Positions 31,803 through 43,548 of a stretch of DNA of 64,000 bases are shown here, one piece after another. Both the position numbers and the translations under genes were made by a program. Numbering within the stretch: the stretch's first letter is position 1; each line of letters opens with the position of its first letter. The stretch comes from Symbiodinium natans (taxonomy: Eukaryota > Sar > Dinophyceae > Suessiales > Symbiodiniaceae): the NCBI GenBank assembly GCA_905221605.1, contig CAJNDS010002612.1, forward strand, positions 875,436-939,435, read 5' to 3'. The notes beneath the pieces are model-generated. The model made no database searches. It was given only the letters and a program-made list of their open reading frames with translations, and was not told where the DNA came from.

Positions 31803-31923
31803 GGGCCTACTCCGAAACATCCCTAAACCCTAAACCCTAAACATCCTCAATGCTGAGCAGCGTGAGGATGCACGGCCCTGGTTCCGTCAGAGCAGCGTGG
31901 CCCAGGGATGTGCAAGGGCTTAG
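31803..31923 (+). CDS. exon interrupted by a 24-nt telomeric insert, stop
   Basis: AAACATCC occurs at 31815-31822 and 31839-31846 around CTAAACCCTAAACCCT. Without the insert and one repeat copy the frame is continuous: GLLRNILNAEQREDARPWFR..., then stop at 31921. With it, the frame has an internal stop. The insert is either spliced in an unusual way or marks a broken gene. Confidence 0.45.
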
Positions 31924-32112
31924 GGACTGGGGTTAGGGTTTAGGGTTTGGGGTTTAGGGTTTAGGGTTTAGGGTTTAGGGTTTGGGTTTAGGGTTTAGGG
32001 TTTAGGGTTTAGGGTTTAGGGTTTAGGGTTTGGGGTTTGGGGTTTAGGGTTTAGGGTTTAGGGCTTACGGTGTAGCATGTAGGGTTTAGGGTTTAGGGTT
32101 CTAAGGCTGGAG

Positions 32113-32237
32113 GGACTAAAGGAGGGACCCTGATAAGGGGACCTTGGGGGTTCTTCGGCAGTTCTTTGGGGGTTATATAGGGGAATATAAGATTAAGGAC
32201 ACCTTCTAGGGGTCCCTCCTTATACCCCTCAAAAGGC
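32113..32237. mobile_element. family F palindromic element, copy 2
   Basis: Ends GGACTAAAGGAGGGACCC and GGGTCCCTCCTTATACC, 125 bp, no telomeric insert. Confidence 0.6.
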
Positions 32238-32264
32238 GGCTTTCGGCAAATTTTTGGGATTTAG

Positions 32265-32355
32265 GCATTCCGTGTTCACTCTGCCACGACAAAAAGCGAG
32301 AAGAATACGCACACAAGCATGGCCTGTGCATGGAATGCACAGCAAGTCTGCTGAG
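32265..32355 (+). CDS. candidate exon with CxxC...CxxC motif
   Basis: After GGGATTTAG the frame reads IPCSLCHDKKREEYAHKHGL then CMECTASLL. Two CxxC pairs 18 residues apart, with histidines between, resemble a zinc-binding knuckle (inference from spacing). The 3' end merges with CCCTAAA. Confidence 0.4.
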
Positions 32356-32608
32356 GGGCCTAAACCCTAATCCTTAAACCTTAAACCCTAAACCCTAAAC
32401 CCTAAACCCTAAAACCCTCAACCTTAAACCTTAAACCCTACTAAACCCTAAACCTTAAACCCTAAACCCTAAACCCTGAACCCTGTCATCTCCCTTCTGC
32501 CGAGTGCCAGAACCCCAGGGTTTGGGGTTTAGGGTTTAGGGTTTAGGGTGTGGGGTTTAAGGTTTGGGGTTTAGGGTTCATGGTTCAGGGTCCCTCAACC
32601 CCACATAG

Positions 32609-32849
32609 GGGCTGACCGCAAGCATGGGTCTCGATGGTCGTATAGTACCAAAAACACGGGGCCCCTTGTAAGGATAAAAATGCATGAGCCTTTAAACCCG
32701 AGAACACCTAAACTGCTGTTGTTTAAGGATGGAAGGGTTTAGGGTTTAGGGTTTAGGCCTCTCAACCCAAGCACTCCTAAACTGAGATTTTTCAGAGGAA
32801 AGTCAGGTTGCGAGGCAGATGGGATGTCCACTTCCCCCCTCGGTTATAG
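32609..32849 (+). CDS. candidate gene, 2 exons with stop
   Basis: Exon 32609-32667 follows CCCCACATAG (ADRKHGSRWSYSTKNTGPL) and ends CTT|GTAAGG. Exon 32796-32849 follows GAGATTTTTCAG (RKVRLRGRWDVHFPPRL, stop). Phase 0; 128-nt intron with consensus ends and a short TTTAGGG tract inside. Basic product, family unknown. Confidence 0.55.
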
Positions 32850-33013
32850 CACCATGATCATTTTTTACAAGCACTCCAACCAATTCCATAAATTGGATTG
32901 TTGCCATTATACTTGTTTATTCATATCCACTTCATTCGGTTCCCCTAAACCCTAAACCCTAAACCCCCTAAACGTGTCCATCTATTCATCATTCGGAGTC
33001 GCCGACCGCTAAG

Positions 33014-33225
33014 GTCGTCATGGGGATCCGGAGTTCCGCACACTACCCGCAGTACTGGAATGACGACCTGGAGTCTGGACCGGGGTTTAGGGTTAGGGTT
33101 TAGGGTTTAGGGTTTAGGGTTTAGGGTTTAGGGTTTAGGGTTTAGGGTGTAGGTTTTTTTGCCGAAGCCGGATAAACAGCCAACATATGCCTCAGACCAA
33201 AAACCATACGCCCTGTAAACCCTAA
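33014..33225 (+). CDS. candidate gene, 2 exons with stop
   Basis: Exon 33014-33084 reads VVMGIRSSAHYPQYWNDDLE... and ends GG|GTTTAGGG, phase 2. Exon 33168-33225 follows TTTTTTTGCCGAAG (RINSQHMPQTKNHTPCKP, stop). The 83-nt intron is mostly TTTAGGG followed by a T-rich acceptor region. Confidence 0.4.
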
Positions 33226-33399
33226 ACCATTCTTAAGCAATAAGAATAGAAACTGCAGAACCGAAGCCCCTTTTAACCAAATAAGCCCAGGGCCCAGGAG
33301 CCCGTAATAAACCAATGGGGTTTCGGGTTTAGGGTTTAGGGTTTAGGGCTTAGGGTTTAGGGTTTAGGGTTTAGGGTTTATGGTAACCCTATAACAAGC

Positions 33400-33735
33400 G
33401 CAAGAAGCCCGATAGAGCCTACAAGCCCCGTGCCCCTGTAAACAATGAACCCTCAGCCCTACAATGCTTGAACCCCATTCACCCTATCAACCCTGTCAAC
33501 TCTATCAACCCTCTAAACCCTATAGAAACTACAAACCCTGCAAACTGCATAAATCGCTACACGCCCTATAAACCCTTAAAACCCGACAAACCCTACCGAT
33601 AGACTCTATAACGCCCTATAAACCCCACAAAACCCTATAAGCCCCATAAAAGCCTGTAAGCCTCATTCTACTCTAAAGACCCTAAACCCTAGGGGTCCTT
33701 GTCTATACAATAGTACCAAGCCCTTCCAACCCTAA
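33400..33735. repeat. decayed CCCTATAA-type array
   Basis: Diverged units such as CCCTATAAACC and CCCTGTAAACC. Similar sequence is found at 48040-48240. No gene. Confidence 0.7.
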
Positions 33736-33929
<194 letters not shown>

Positions 33930-34369
33930 AGACCGATGTCCAGCTTTGGCATACCAAGGCTCGTTAAGCCAGAGAGGCCCAACATATAATATAGGGGTCG
34001 GGATAGATGCTAATGTCTGCCCGAGCTACACGGTTTAGGGTTTAGGGTTTAGGGTTTAGAGTTTAGGGTTTAGGGGTTAGGGTTTAGGGTTTAGGGTTCA
34101 AGTAAATACTAATGTTATTCTCTTAGGGTCCTTTTATAACCATACTATAATAAACGCCCAATATTCAGGCCCATATACTAGGGCTTTTAGGGTACTTAGG
34201 GTTTTTAGGGTTTAGGGATTTCGGTTGTTTTTGGGGCTTTAGGGTTTTAGGGTTTTTAGGGTTTTGGGGGTTTACAGGGTTTCAGGGTTTTATGGTTTTA
34301 GGGTTTTTTATGGTCAAGGTTTAGGGTTTAGGGCCTACTCTTCCTCAACCCTAAGCCTTTAAGCACAAG

Positions 34370-34406
34370 GACTCCCAAGCTGTCTATGTTGCTTTCTGGG
34401 ATAGGT
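34370..34406 (+). CDS. candidate short exon
   Basis: Reads HKDSQAVYVAFWD and ends ATAG|GTCAGT. An AG precedes it (CTTTAAG). Confidence 0.3.
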
Positions 34407-34680
34407 CAGTCTAGCTGGAACTTTATGCCACAAGCTTCGTTTTGTTTTTGTTTTGGGTTTAGGGTGTCGTTCTGGGTTTAGGGTGTAGGGCAAGGCCCAA
34501 GAAATTCGAAAATCCTTTCGCAGGTCTGACAGGCTCATAAGGTTTTAGGGGATGTGTCAGGGAAGGTGTGGGGGTGCAAAGGGGTTTCAGGCTAAATTTC
34601 GGCCTTAAAGGGGTCCCACCCCGCCCCCCCACGCCCCAACCCCGCCCCCCGCCCTGCCCACCCCCCCGCCGAGGGTTTAG

Positions 34681-35015
34681 AGGGTTTCGGGTTTTGGGTT
34701 CGAAGAATGTAGTAGTCCCAAAGCACCCTGGATCCGTATGACCAGGATGAAGTGCTACAGGAGCCTGCAGAATTACCAACGTCCGCCCCCCACTCCCTAC
34801 ATAGGAACAGTTTGGGGGTTTGGGGTTTCGGTATATTTTTAATATTACATTTTCCCATACATTATAGACAACAATGCCAGGACCACCAGAGACAGACCCG
34901 CGGAAAGACGTCATCCACGGCACCTCGCACTCCCCCTTTTTCTCAGGCCACTCACCTGGGGAAGCCCCTGCTATGTCCGCAGAAGCCCACTTACACAAAC
35001 AACGTTCAACCTTAG
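34681..35015 (+). CDS. candidate gene, 2 exons with stop
   Basis: Exon 34681-34817 reads FEECSSPKAPWIRMTRMKCY...PTPYIGTVWG and ends GG|GTTTGG, phase 2. Exon 34868-35015 follows a 50-nt AT-rich intron ending CATACATTATAG and reads QQCQDHQRQTRGKTSSTAPR... to a stop in phase. A second open frame in exon 2 begins MPGPPETDPRKDVIHGTSHS and is also plausible. The antisense 179-codon ORF is taken as a shadow. Product unknown. Confidence 0.5.
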
Positions 35016-35179
35016 GGCCTTAAGGCCTGAGAGTTTACCCTAAACCCTAAACCCTAAACCCTAAACCCTAAACCTGAAACCCTAACCCCTAAACCCCTCT
35101 AAGCTTTCGGCACCCTGAAGCAAGCCTTAGGATTCGTCAGGCCCCACCCACGGATTTGGGTTGGGTTAGTTGATCTCTT

Positions 35180-35180
<1 letters not shown>

Positions 35181-35214
<34 letters not shown>

Positions 35215-35276
35215 GTTTAGGGTTTGGGCTCTTTCTTACATTTTTTTTTTTTTTTTGGGGGGGGGGGGGGGTGGGT
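35181..35276. repeat. poly-G, poly-T, poly-G
   Basis: Homopolymer runs immediately left of the satellite block. Another G run flanks its right end (41898-41917). Confidence 0.9.
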
Positions 35277-35379
35277 GGCTTAAATAGGGTCTATTTGGAA
35301 GCTGGGACTCGGGTTTTCTTATAGCCATACACGTTTCCACGAGGGTACGCTGCTGTCACGTCAGTCGTACTATGGAGGC

Positions 35380-37990
35380 CTCAGGAACAAGAACCAGGTA
35401 GTTCCTCTTTTCTCTTCTCTTTTTCTCCTCAATCCTAAAGTCGAAGGCTCTCGTGAGGAGAAGAGAAGGGAGAGAAGGAGGGAAAGATAAGAGGAACACG
35501 ATTTTCATGGGAAGAGCCAAGAAAAGAATAGAAGAGAGATAAAACAAGGCGCAAAGAAGATGGTACTCTTCTTTATCTATCCTCTCTCCCTTATCTCTCC
35601 GTTCCCTCTGTCTTTTCGAAATGAGAAAAACAAAAAGAAAGATGAAAAGAAGAAGGGTTAGGAAAAGAGCCGAAGAGATAGGCCGAAAAGAGGGGTATGG
35701 TGAAGTACGGCAAAGGTCCACGCACAAGGAGTCACCTTCTGCTTACCCTTCCACTGCTTGATTTTACAAGCTCCTTTCTTGTGTTTTATCAGTTAAAATT
35801 AAAAGGAAACAGAAGGAGAGAAGGGAAAGGGAAGTGAGAGAGGAGAGACAACAAGGAGGCCATTTTAATTTCCTGTGAGTTATCAAAAGGAATGCAATAT
35901 TATGGGAAGAGCAATGGAAAAAAAGAGTGGAAGAGAAATTAAGACAGGAGAGGGAGGTGCAAAAATAAGGCAAAGAGAAGATGGTGCCGTTTTCATCTCA
36001 CCTCTCGTTCTTATCTTCCTCTTCTCTGGTTCTTTTCCCTGTGAAATAAAAAAACAAAAGGAAGGACAATGAACATATAAAGGAACCCGTTTTCGTTTTC
36101 CGTTTGGGCACAAGGAAAAAAAACAGAGGCGATAGGGCGAGAGGAGGGGTTTGCTGAAGCATGGGGAGGGTGTACGGGCAAGGGGCCAACTCCGCCCACT
36201 TCCCCCATCCATTGAAAGAGGAAAAGGAACAGGGCCTCCATTCCCCTCTTATTCTTCCTTTCTTGCGTTTTTGTCGTTTAGAAGGGAACAGGAGAAGAGG
36301 AGGGAGAGAGAAGGAGAGAGGAGACATAAAAAGGGTTGCATTTTTAATGGGAAGAGCAAAGAAAAGACCAGAAGAGAGATGATGGGAGAAGAGGGGGAGA
36401 CAAAACAAGGCGCACAGAAAATGGGCAGATAAGAAGAGAGGAAAGGGAATGACCAAGTACAATGAGGAGTTCTTCAATTTCCCTCCCTATCTCTTATGTT
36501 ACTTTTCCTTCTTGTGGGGTGTCCCTTTTTCTCTTGAAGATGCAGAAAACGATTGAAAAGGACACCCGTTCCATCGCCCATATGTAGGGAAAGAGAGAGA
36601 ATCATGAGCATCAGCTGGGCTTGCTGCCAATCCAACATGGGCGTCCCTTTTAATCGCATTCTGTGTCCTTTTTTCTCGCTTGAAGATGCAGAAAACGATC
36701 CAAAAGCACATCTGTTGGAGGAAGAGAGAAGGAGAGAGGAGAGATACCAAGGATTGCATATTTAATGGGAAGAGCAAGGAAGAGAATAGAAGACAGATGA
36801 ATAGAGAAGATGGCGCTCTTCTTTATCTATTCTCTCTCCCTTGTTTCTCCCTTCCCTCTTTCTTTTCGAAATGAGAAAAACAAAAAGGAAGAACTATGAG
36901 AAGGAGAAGAGTAAGGAAAGGAACAGAAGAGATAGGCCGAGAGGATGAATATGATGGAGTATTATGGAAAGGCTCACGCGCAAGGAGTCACCCTCTGCTT
37001 ACCTTTTCACTGCTTTATCATATGAGTTCCTTTCTTGTGTTTTATCAGTTAAAAGGAAGCGGAAGAAGAGAAGGGAAAGGGAAGTGAGAGAGGAAAGATA
37101 ACAAGGATGCTATGTTTCCCGAAGCGTGCTGCAAGGAATAGAAGAGACAGGAAGCAAGGAGACGGAATCACAAAATAAGGCGCAAAGCTGTACATATCAT
37201 CTCTCCCTTGTCTCTCCCTATTCCCTTTCGAACTAGAAAAAACCATTCTTGCTTTTCACAGATAGGTTCCCTCTCTCCTCTTCAGGAAATCCCCTTTCCC
37301 TTATGTTGCTTTTTGAAGCGAATAAGAAAAATAGCAGATAAGAAGAGAGGAAAGGGTCAATTTCCCTCCCTATCTCTTATGTTGCTTTTCCTTCTTGTGG
37401 GGTGTCCCTGTTTCTCTTGAAGATGCAGAAAACGATTGAAAAGGACACCCGTTCCATCGCCCATGTGTAGGGAAAGAGAGAGAATCATGAGCATCAGCTG
37501 GGCTTGCTGCCAATCCAACATGGGCGTCCCTTTTAATCGCAGTCTGTGTCCTTTTTTCTCGCTTGAAGATGCAGAAAACGATCCAAAAGCACATCTGTTG
37601 GAGGAAGAGAGAAGGAGAGAGGAGAGATACCAAGGATTGCATATTTAATGGGAAGAGCAAGGAAGAGAATAGAAGACAGATGAATAGAGAAGAGGGAGAG
37701 ACAAAACAAGGCGCAGAGAAGATGGCACTCTTCTTTATCTATTCTCTCTCCCTTGTTTCTCCCTTCCCTCTTTCTTTTCGAAATGAGAAAAACAAAAAGG
37801 AAGAACTATGAGAAGGAGAAGAGTAAGGAAAGGAACAGAAGAGATAGGCCGAGAGGATGAATATGATGGAGTATTATGGAAAGGCTCACGCGCAAGGAGT
37901 CACCCTCTGCTTACCTTTCCACTGCTTTATCATATGAGTTCCTTTCTTGTGTTTTATCAGTTAAAAGGAAGCAGAAGAGAAGGGAAAAGC
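35380..37990. repeat. purine-strand array with internal duplication
   Basis: Long AGAGGAAGGA-type strand-asymmetric sequence. 36474-36790 and 37364-37690 are nearly identical, as are 36860-37090 and 37765-37990. Units recur with GGGAAGAGCAA and GGCGCA(A/G)AGAAGATGG. ORFs on both strands are duplicated with the repeat and not supported as genes. Confidence 0.8.
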
Positions 37991-40290
37991 AAAAATTGAG
38001 CCCAACATTTTAGGACCAGGGCTTGCGATCTGACTCTTTGGAGCAAAAATCGATTCCAAAATCTTAGGGACCAGGGCTTGCGATGTTACTCTTTGGAGCA
38101 AGAAATGAGCCCAAAATCTTAAAGACCGGGGCTTGCGATTTCACCTTTTGGAGCAAATACTGGGCCCAAAATCTTAGGGACCAGGGCTTGCAATTTGACT
38201 CCGTGGAGCACAAATCGACCCCGAAATCTTAGGGACCAGGGCTTGCGATTTGACTCTGTGGAGCACAAATCGACCCCGACAACTTAGGGACCAGGGCTTG
38301 CGATTTGACTCTTTGGAGCAAAAATCGACCCAAAAATCTAAGGGACCAGGGCTTGCGATTTTACTCTTTGGCGCAAAAACTGGGCCCCAAATCTTAGGGA
38401 CCAGGGCTTGCGATGTCACTCTTTGGAGCAAAATTGAACCCAAAGTCTTAGGGACCAGGGCTTGCGATTTGACTCTTTGGAGCAAAAACTGTGCCCAAAA
38501 TCTTAGGGAGCAGGGTTTGCGATTTGACTCTTTGGAGCAAAAACTGGGCCCCAAATCTTAGGGACCAGGGCTTGCGGTTTGACTCTTTGGAGCAAAAATT
38601 GAACCCAAAATCTTAGGGACCAGGGCTTGCGATTTGACTCTTTGAACCAAAAACTGGGCCCAAAATCTTAGGGACAAGGGCTTGCGATGTCACTCTTTGG
38701 AGCAAAAAATGAACCCAAAATCTTAGGGACCAGGGCTTGCGATTTGACTCTTTGGAGCAAAAACTGGGCCCCAAATCTTAGGGACCAGGGCTTGCGATTT
38801 GACTCTTTGGAGCAAAAATTGAACCCAAAATCTTAGGGACCAGGGCTTGCGATTTGACTCTTCGGAGCAAAAACTGGGCCCAAGATCTTAGGGACCAGGG
38901 CTTGCGATGTCACTCTTTGGAGCAACAATGAATGCAAAATCTTAGGGACCAGGGCCTGCGATTTGACTCTTTGGAGCAAAAATTGAACCCAAAATCTTAG
39001 GGACCAGGGCTTGCGATTTGACTCTTTGGAGCAAAAACTGGGCCCAAGATCTTAGGGACCAGGGCTTGCGATGTCACTCTTTGGAGCAAAAAATGAACCC
39101 AAAATCTTAGGGACCAGGGCTTGCGATTTGACTCTTTGGAGCAAAAACTGGGCCCCAAATCTTAGGGACCAGGGCTTGCGATGTCACTCTTTGGAGCAAA
39201 AAACGAACCCAAAATCTTAAGGACCAGGGCTTGCGATGTCACTCTTTGGAGCAAAAATTGAACCCAAAATCTTAGGGACCAGGACTTGCGATGTCACTCT
39301 TTGGAGCAAAAACTGGGCCCCAAATCTTAGGGACCAGGGCTTGCGATGTCACTCTTTGGAGCAAAAATGAACCCAAAATCTTAGGGACCAGGGCTTGCGA
39401 TGTTACTCTTTGGAGCAAAAACTGGGCCCCAAATCTTAGGGACCAGGGCTTGCGATGTCACTCTTTGGAGCAAAAATTGAACCCAAAATCTTAGGGACCA
39501 GGACTTGCGATGTCACTCTTTGGAGCAAAAACTGGGCCCCCAATCTTAGGGACCAGAGCTTGCGATGTCACTCTTTGGAGCAAAAATTGAACCCAAAATC
39601 TTAGGGACCAGGGCTTGCGATTTGACTCTTCGGAGCAAAAACTGGGCCCCAAATCTTAGGGGCCAGGGCTTGCGATGTTACTCTTTGGAGCAAAGATTGA
39701 ACCCAAAATCTTAGGGACCAGGGCTTGCGATTTGACCCTTTGGAGCAAAAACTGGGCCCAAAATCTTAGGGACCAGGGCTTGCGATTGACTCTTTGGAGC
39801 AACTGGGCCCAAGATCTTAGGGACCAGGGCTTGCGATGTCACTCTTTTGGGCAAGAAATGAGCCCAAAATCTTAGGGAGCAGGGCTTGCGATTTGACCCT
39901 TTGGAGCAAAAACTGTGCCCCAAATCTTAGGGACCAGGGCTTGCGGTTTGACTCTGTGGAGCAAAAATTGAACCCGAAATCTTCGGGACCAGGGCTTGCG
40001 ATTTGACTCTTCGGAGCAAGAAATGAGCCCAAAATCTTAAGGACCAGGGCTTGCTTTGGAGCAAAAAACTGAGTCCAAAATCTTAGGGACCAGGGCTTGC
40101 GATTTGACTCTTTGGAGCAAAAACTGGGCCCCAAATAATAGGGACCAGGGCTTGCGATGTTACTCTTTGGGGCAAGAAATGAGCCCAAAATCTTAGGGAC
40201 CAGGGCTTGCGATGTTACTCTTTGGGGCAAGAAATGAGCTCAAAATCTTAGGGACCAGGGCTTGCGATGTCACTTTTTGGAGCAAAAACT
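37990..40290. repeat. 55-bp tandem satellite, about 41 copies
   Basis: Unit: AATCTTAGGGACCAGGGCTT GCGATTTGACTCTTTGGAGC AAAAACTGGGCCC, with GATGTCACTC and TTGAACCC variants alternating. The period of 55 is not a multiple of 3, so ORFs in it are repeat translations. Confidence 0.95.
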
Positions 40291-40672
40291 GTGCCCTAGT
40301 ATTGGGGGGAGGAGGGCTCGTGATTTAGTATTGGGAGGAGGCCCGGGCTCGTAAATTAGTATTGGGGGGAGGCCCGGGCTCGTGATTTAGTATTGCGGGA
40401 GGCCCGGGCTCGTGATTTAGTATTGGGGGGAGGCCCGGGCTCGTGATTTAGTATTGGGGGGAGGCCCGGCCTCGTAATTTGGAGGCCCGGGCTCGTGATT
40501 TAGCCCGGGCTCGTGATTTAGTATTGGGGGGAGGCCCGGGCTCGTGATTTAGTATTGCGGGAAGGCCCGGGCTCGTAATTTAGTATTGGGGGGAGGCCCG
40601 GGCTCGTGATTTAGTATTGGGGGGAGGCCCGGGCTCGTGGTTTAGTATTGGGGGGAGGAGGATGCCCCAGCC
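40290..40672. repeat. 31-bp tandem satellite, about 12 copies
   Basis: Unit GTATTGGGGGGAGGCCCGGG then CTCGTGATTTA, with one internal deletion near 40480. Confidence 0.95.
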
Positions 40673-41720
40673 CCCACCCCCCATTTGGAAATAAATGAAT
40701 TAATTGAATTAATTGAAATAATTGAATTAATTCAATTAATTCAAGTAATTGATTTATTTCCAAAGGGGAGGTGAAATTAATTGAATTAATTGAATTAATT
40801 CAATTATTTCAATTAATTCAAGTAATTCATTTATTTCCAAATGGGGGGGATTCCCCAGCCCCCACCCCCCCCCCCTTTGGAAATAAATGAATTAATTGAA
40901 TTAATTGAATTAATTGAATTAATTCAATTAATTCAATTAATTCAATTAATTCAATTAATTCATTTATTTCCAAAGGGGAGGTGGAATTAATTGAATTAAT
41001 TGAATTAATTCAATTATTTCAATTAATTCAAATAATTCAATTAATTCATTTATTTCCAAATGGGGGGGATTCCCCAGCCCCCACCCCCCCCCCCTTTGGA
41101 AATAAATGAATTAATTGAATTAATTGAAATAATTGAATTAATTGAATTAATTCAATTAATTCATTTATTTCCAAAGGGGGGGTGGAATTAATTGAATTAA
41201 TTGAATTAATTGAATTAATTGAATTAATTGAATTAATTGAATTAATTGAATTAATTGAATTAATTCAATTAATTCAATTAATTCAATTAATTCATTTATT
41301 TCCAAAGGGGGGGGAGGGGTGGGGGCTGGGGAATCCCCCCCATTTGGAAATAAATGAATTAATTGAATTAATTGAATTAATCGAAATAATTCAACTAATT
41401 CAATTAATTCAATTAATTAATTTATTTCCAAAGGGGAGGTGGAATTAATTGAATTAATTGAATTAATTCCAATTAATTCAATTAATTCAATTAATTCAAT
41501 TAATTCAATTAATTCAATTAATTCAATTAATTCAATTAATTCAATTAATTCAATTAATTCAATTAATTCATTTATTTCCAAAGGGCGGGGGTTCAATTAA
41601 TTCAATTAATTCAATTAATTCAATTAATTCAACTAATTCAACTAATTCAATTAATTCCACCCCCCCTTTGGAAATAAATGAATTAATTGAATTAATTCAT
41701 TAACTTCATTAAATTCCAGG
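40673..41720. repeat. 9-bp GAATTAATT satellite arranged as hairpins
   Basis: Runs of GAATTAATT turn into runs of AATTAATTC, bounded by GGAAATAAATG and CATTTATTTCC. At least six such inverted modules are separated by G- or C-rich spacers. The Glu-Leu-Ile ORF at 41182-41448 is a repeat translation. Confidence 0.95.
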
Positions 41721-41999
41721 GGGAAAGTGGAAATTAAGGAATTTAATGAATTAAATTCTGTCTGTGCAACCCTACAGGACCTAAAATAGGGTCTATTTGG
41801 AACATGGCTCTTGTGAATAAGTATACGTTTTGGGGCCTGTTTTCCTCTTGCAAATACGATTCCCAGCTTCCAAATAGACCCTATTTAAGCTGCACACGGG
41901 GGGGGGGGGAGGGGGGCGTTGATGGCGTGGCCCTGAGACTTTGCCAAATGCTCTGTTCTGTGCTCACTTGGCCGATACTTGAACTCACAATGTCTTGAG

Positions 42000-42449
42000 T
42001 TGCCTTTATTTGTTGAAGTCTCTCTGACTAGAGTTAATTCTGATCATCAATTTTCACATGAAAGAAATGGTTCATATGTTTAACACCAGGAACCCAGATA
42101 CTACTAGTTATATTGGTGATGACATTGAAAGTTCCATTAAATTTATTAAGCGGACAGCATTTATGGGTGAATGGTAGCGCTTTAGACGCAGAATCTTAGA
42201 ACCAATGAGGCTTACCTTGTTGTATTCCCTGCTTTGTTGGAGAATAAGCATTTCGCAAGAGGACTGCGGCCATGCTTGCTTGGTTGCTATATCGGTGACG
42301 GTTTGCATCGCTCATCTGTAATTTCACCTGCTTGCCAAAGATCTCTGTCTACGTCCCTGTTTCTTTAGGCAGCCACCTTGCAGCAGTACTTAGTTGGGAT
42401 TATAGTAGGCGTACTGTTCTACTCAGGGGAAAGGGGATATGTAGGATGA
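42000..42449 (+). CDS. candidate small membrane protein gene, 3 exons
   Basis: Exon from about 42058 (MKEMVHMFNTRNPDTTSYIG...FIKRTAFM) to 42166, exon 42200-42294 (PMRLTLLYSLLCWRISISQE...) and exon 42369-42449 (AATLQQYLVGIIVGVLFYSG..., stop). Junctions are in phase. Intron 1 (34 nt) and intron 2 (74 nt, ending CCTGTTTCTTTAG) are GT-AG and lack telomeric repeats. The first exon is AT-rich at third positions, unlike neighbours. A hydrophobic helix is likely in the last exon. Competitor: the 116-codon ORF 42332-42682, proline-rich at its end. Confidence 0.45.
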
Positions 42450-42930
42450 CTCTAGACCTTTTCCCCAAACCCCAAACCGCAAATAAGTTGCAGCTCGCGC
42501 CCGAAATATCCCAGTTCCTACATCCAAAAGGCCAAATCCCAAGCAGCCCCCCCCCCCCCCCACCCCACCCCCCTAAACTCAACTCCCCAACCCCCCAACC
42601 CAAATCTGAAGCGCCAAGCCAAGCCCAAAGACCTCCGCACCCGCCTCCTCAAGCTAGTGTTCTGCTTGAAAGTCTTCGATAAGTCCCTAAACTTGTAACC
42701 CGAAAACCGCTAGTGTTTTTGCACAGCTCTACAAGCCTCAGCCCTAGTCCTTACCACCCTGTTTTGGGACGAAGGACTCCAATCTTGTGCAGATTGGTGT
42801 TTTTCACTCGTTTTTCCGAGTATACCAGTCATAGTATCCCCCAAGCCTCAAACCCTAATCCCCCAATGCCTTCATCTCCGACCCGAAACCCTAAACCCTA
42901 AACCCTAAACCCTAAGTCCTAGGGTTCTCC
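42450..42930 (+). other. proline-rich tail of a competing ORF, then repeats
   Basis: 42440-42682 stays open as MTLDLFPKPQTANKLQLAPE... with long proline runs; it may be coding or chance in C-rich DNA. 42683-42930 shows no clear exon. Confidence 0.25.
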
Positions 42931-42938
42931 TGCGCGCC

Positions 42939-43026
42939 ATGGAAGTGTCCCTGGATCCGAGCCTGCTTGACGAATCTGCCTGGTTCTGCACATGTCTCGC
43001 TCTCGAGGCATCGGCTTCCAGCCATT
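42939..43026 (+). CDS. candidate first exon
   Basis: ATG in GCGCCATGG reads MEVSLDPSLLDESAWFCTCL... and ends CATT|GTTTAGGG, phase 1. A phase-1 continuation after TTCCCCGCTAG (43139) is possible. Good coding style; product unknown. Confidence 0.45.
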
Positions 43027-43498
43027 GTTTAGGGTTTAGGGTTTAGGGTTTAGGGTTTAGGGTTTAGGGTTTAGGGTTTAGGGTTTAGGGTTTAGGGTTT
43101 AGAACCGTGCTGTAACCACCACCCCCCGCCCCTCTCCAAATGTTCCCCGCTAGTGGGTCAGCGCCCTAAACCCTCAGCCCTAAGCCCTAAACACTAAACC
43201 CGAAACCCTCAGAACCCTAAGCCCTAAACCCTAGACACTGCAGAAGCAGCAAAGTAGGCAGCGCACACCCTAAAGTCCAAAGCCGAACCCCGCTTAGGGC
43301 TACCCAGCCTCCGCTTCTTTTGTCTTGGTGGGAGGGTTCAGGGTTCAGGGTTCAGATTTCAGGGTTAAGGGTTTAGGGTTTCAGGTTTAGGGGCTTAGCC
43401 CAAAACCTGAAGCTAAAAGGAATGCAAGGGATATACCACCCTAAGCCCGAAACCCTAAACCTTAAACCCTAAATCCTGAACACGTGAACCCTGAACCC

Positions 43499-43548
43499 AG
43501 GAATAGAGGCCCACAGCGGGCAGAATCTACGAACCCGCCGATGCGTGG
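43499..43548 (+). CDS. candidate short exon
   Basis: Reads NRGPQRAESTNPPMRG between CCCAG and G|GTTCAGGG. It lies in the cassette arrangement. Confidence 0.3.

Larger units (their letters stand above)
35277..41890. mobile_element. 6.6-kb four-satellite block between perfect 30-bp inverted repeats
   Basis: GCTTAAATAGGGTC... at 35278-35307 is the exact reverse complement of 41861-41890. Inside are a purine-rich duplicated array, a 55-bp satellite, a 31-bp satellite and a 9-bp satellite. No telomeric repeats and no gene-like exons occur in between. A third partial arm copy at 41783-41802 makes the right end a ~115-bp palindrome by itself, so the arms may be two copies of a short palindromic element. 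Confidence 0.65.

Noticed and set aside
36474-37660. Duplicated ORFs of 60-96 codons on both strands
   Set aside because: They occur in a duplicated purine-rich array with no splice context or coding style.
37990-40290. CRISPR array
   Set aside because: The 55-bp units are contiguous with no unique spacers, no cas-like genes are present and the context is eukaryotic.
41182-41448. Glu-Leu-Ile repeat ORF
   Set aside because: Translation of the 9-bp GAATTAATT satellite, whose unit is a multiple of 3.
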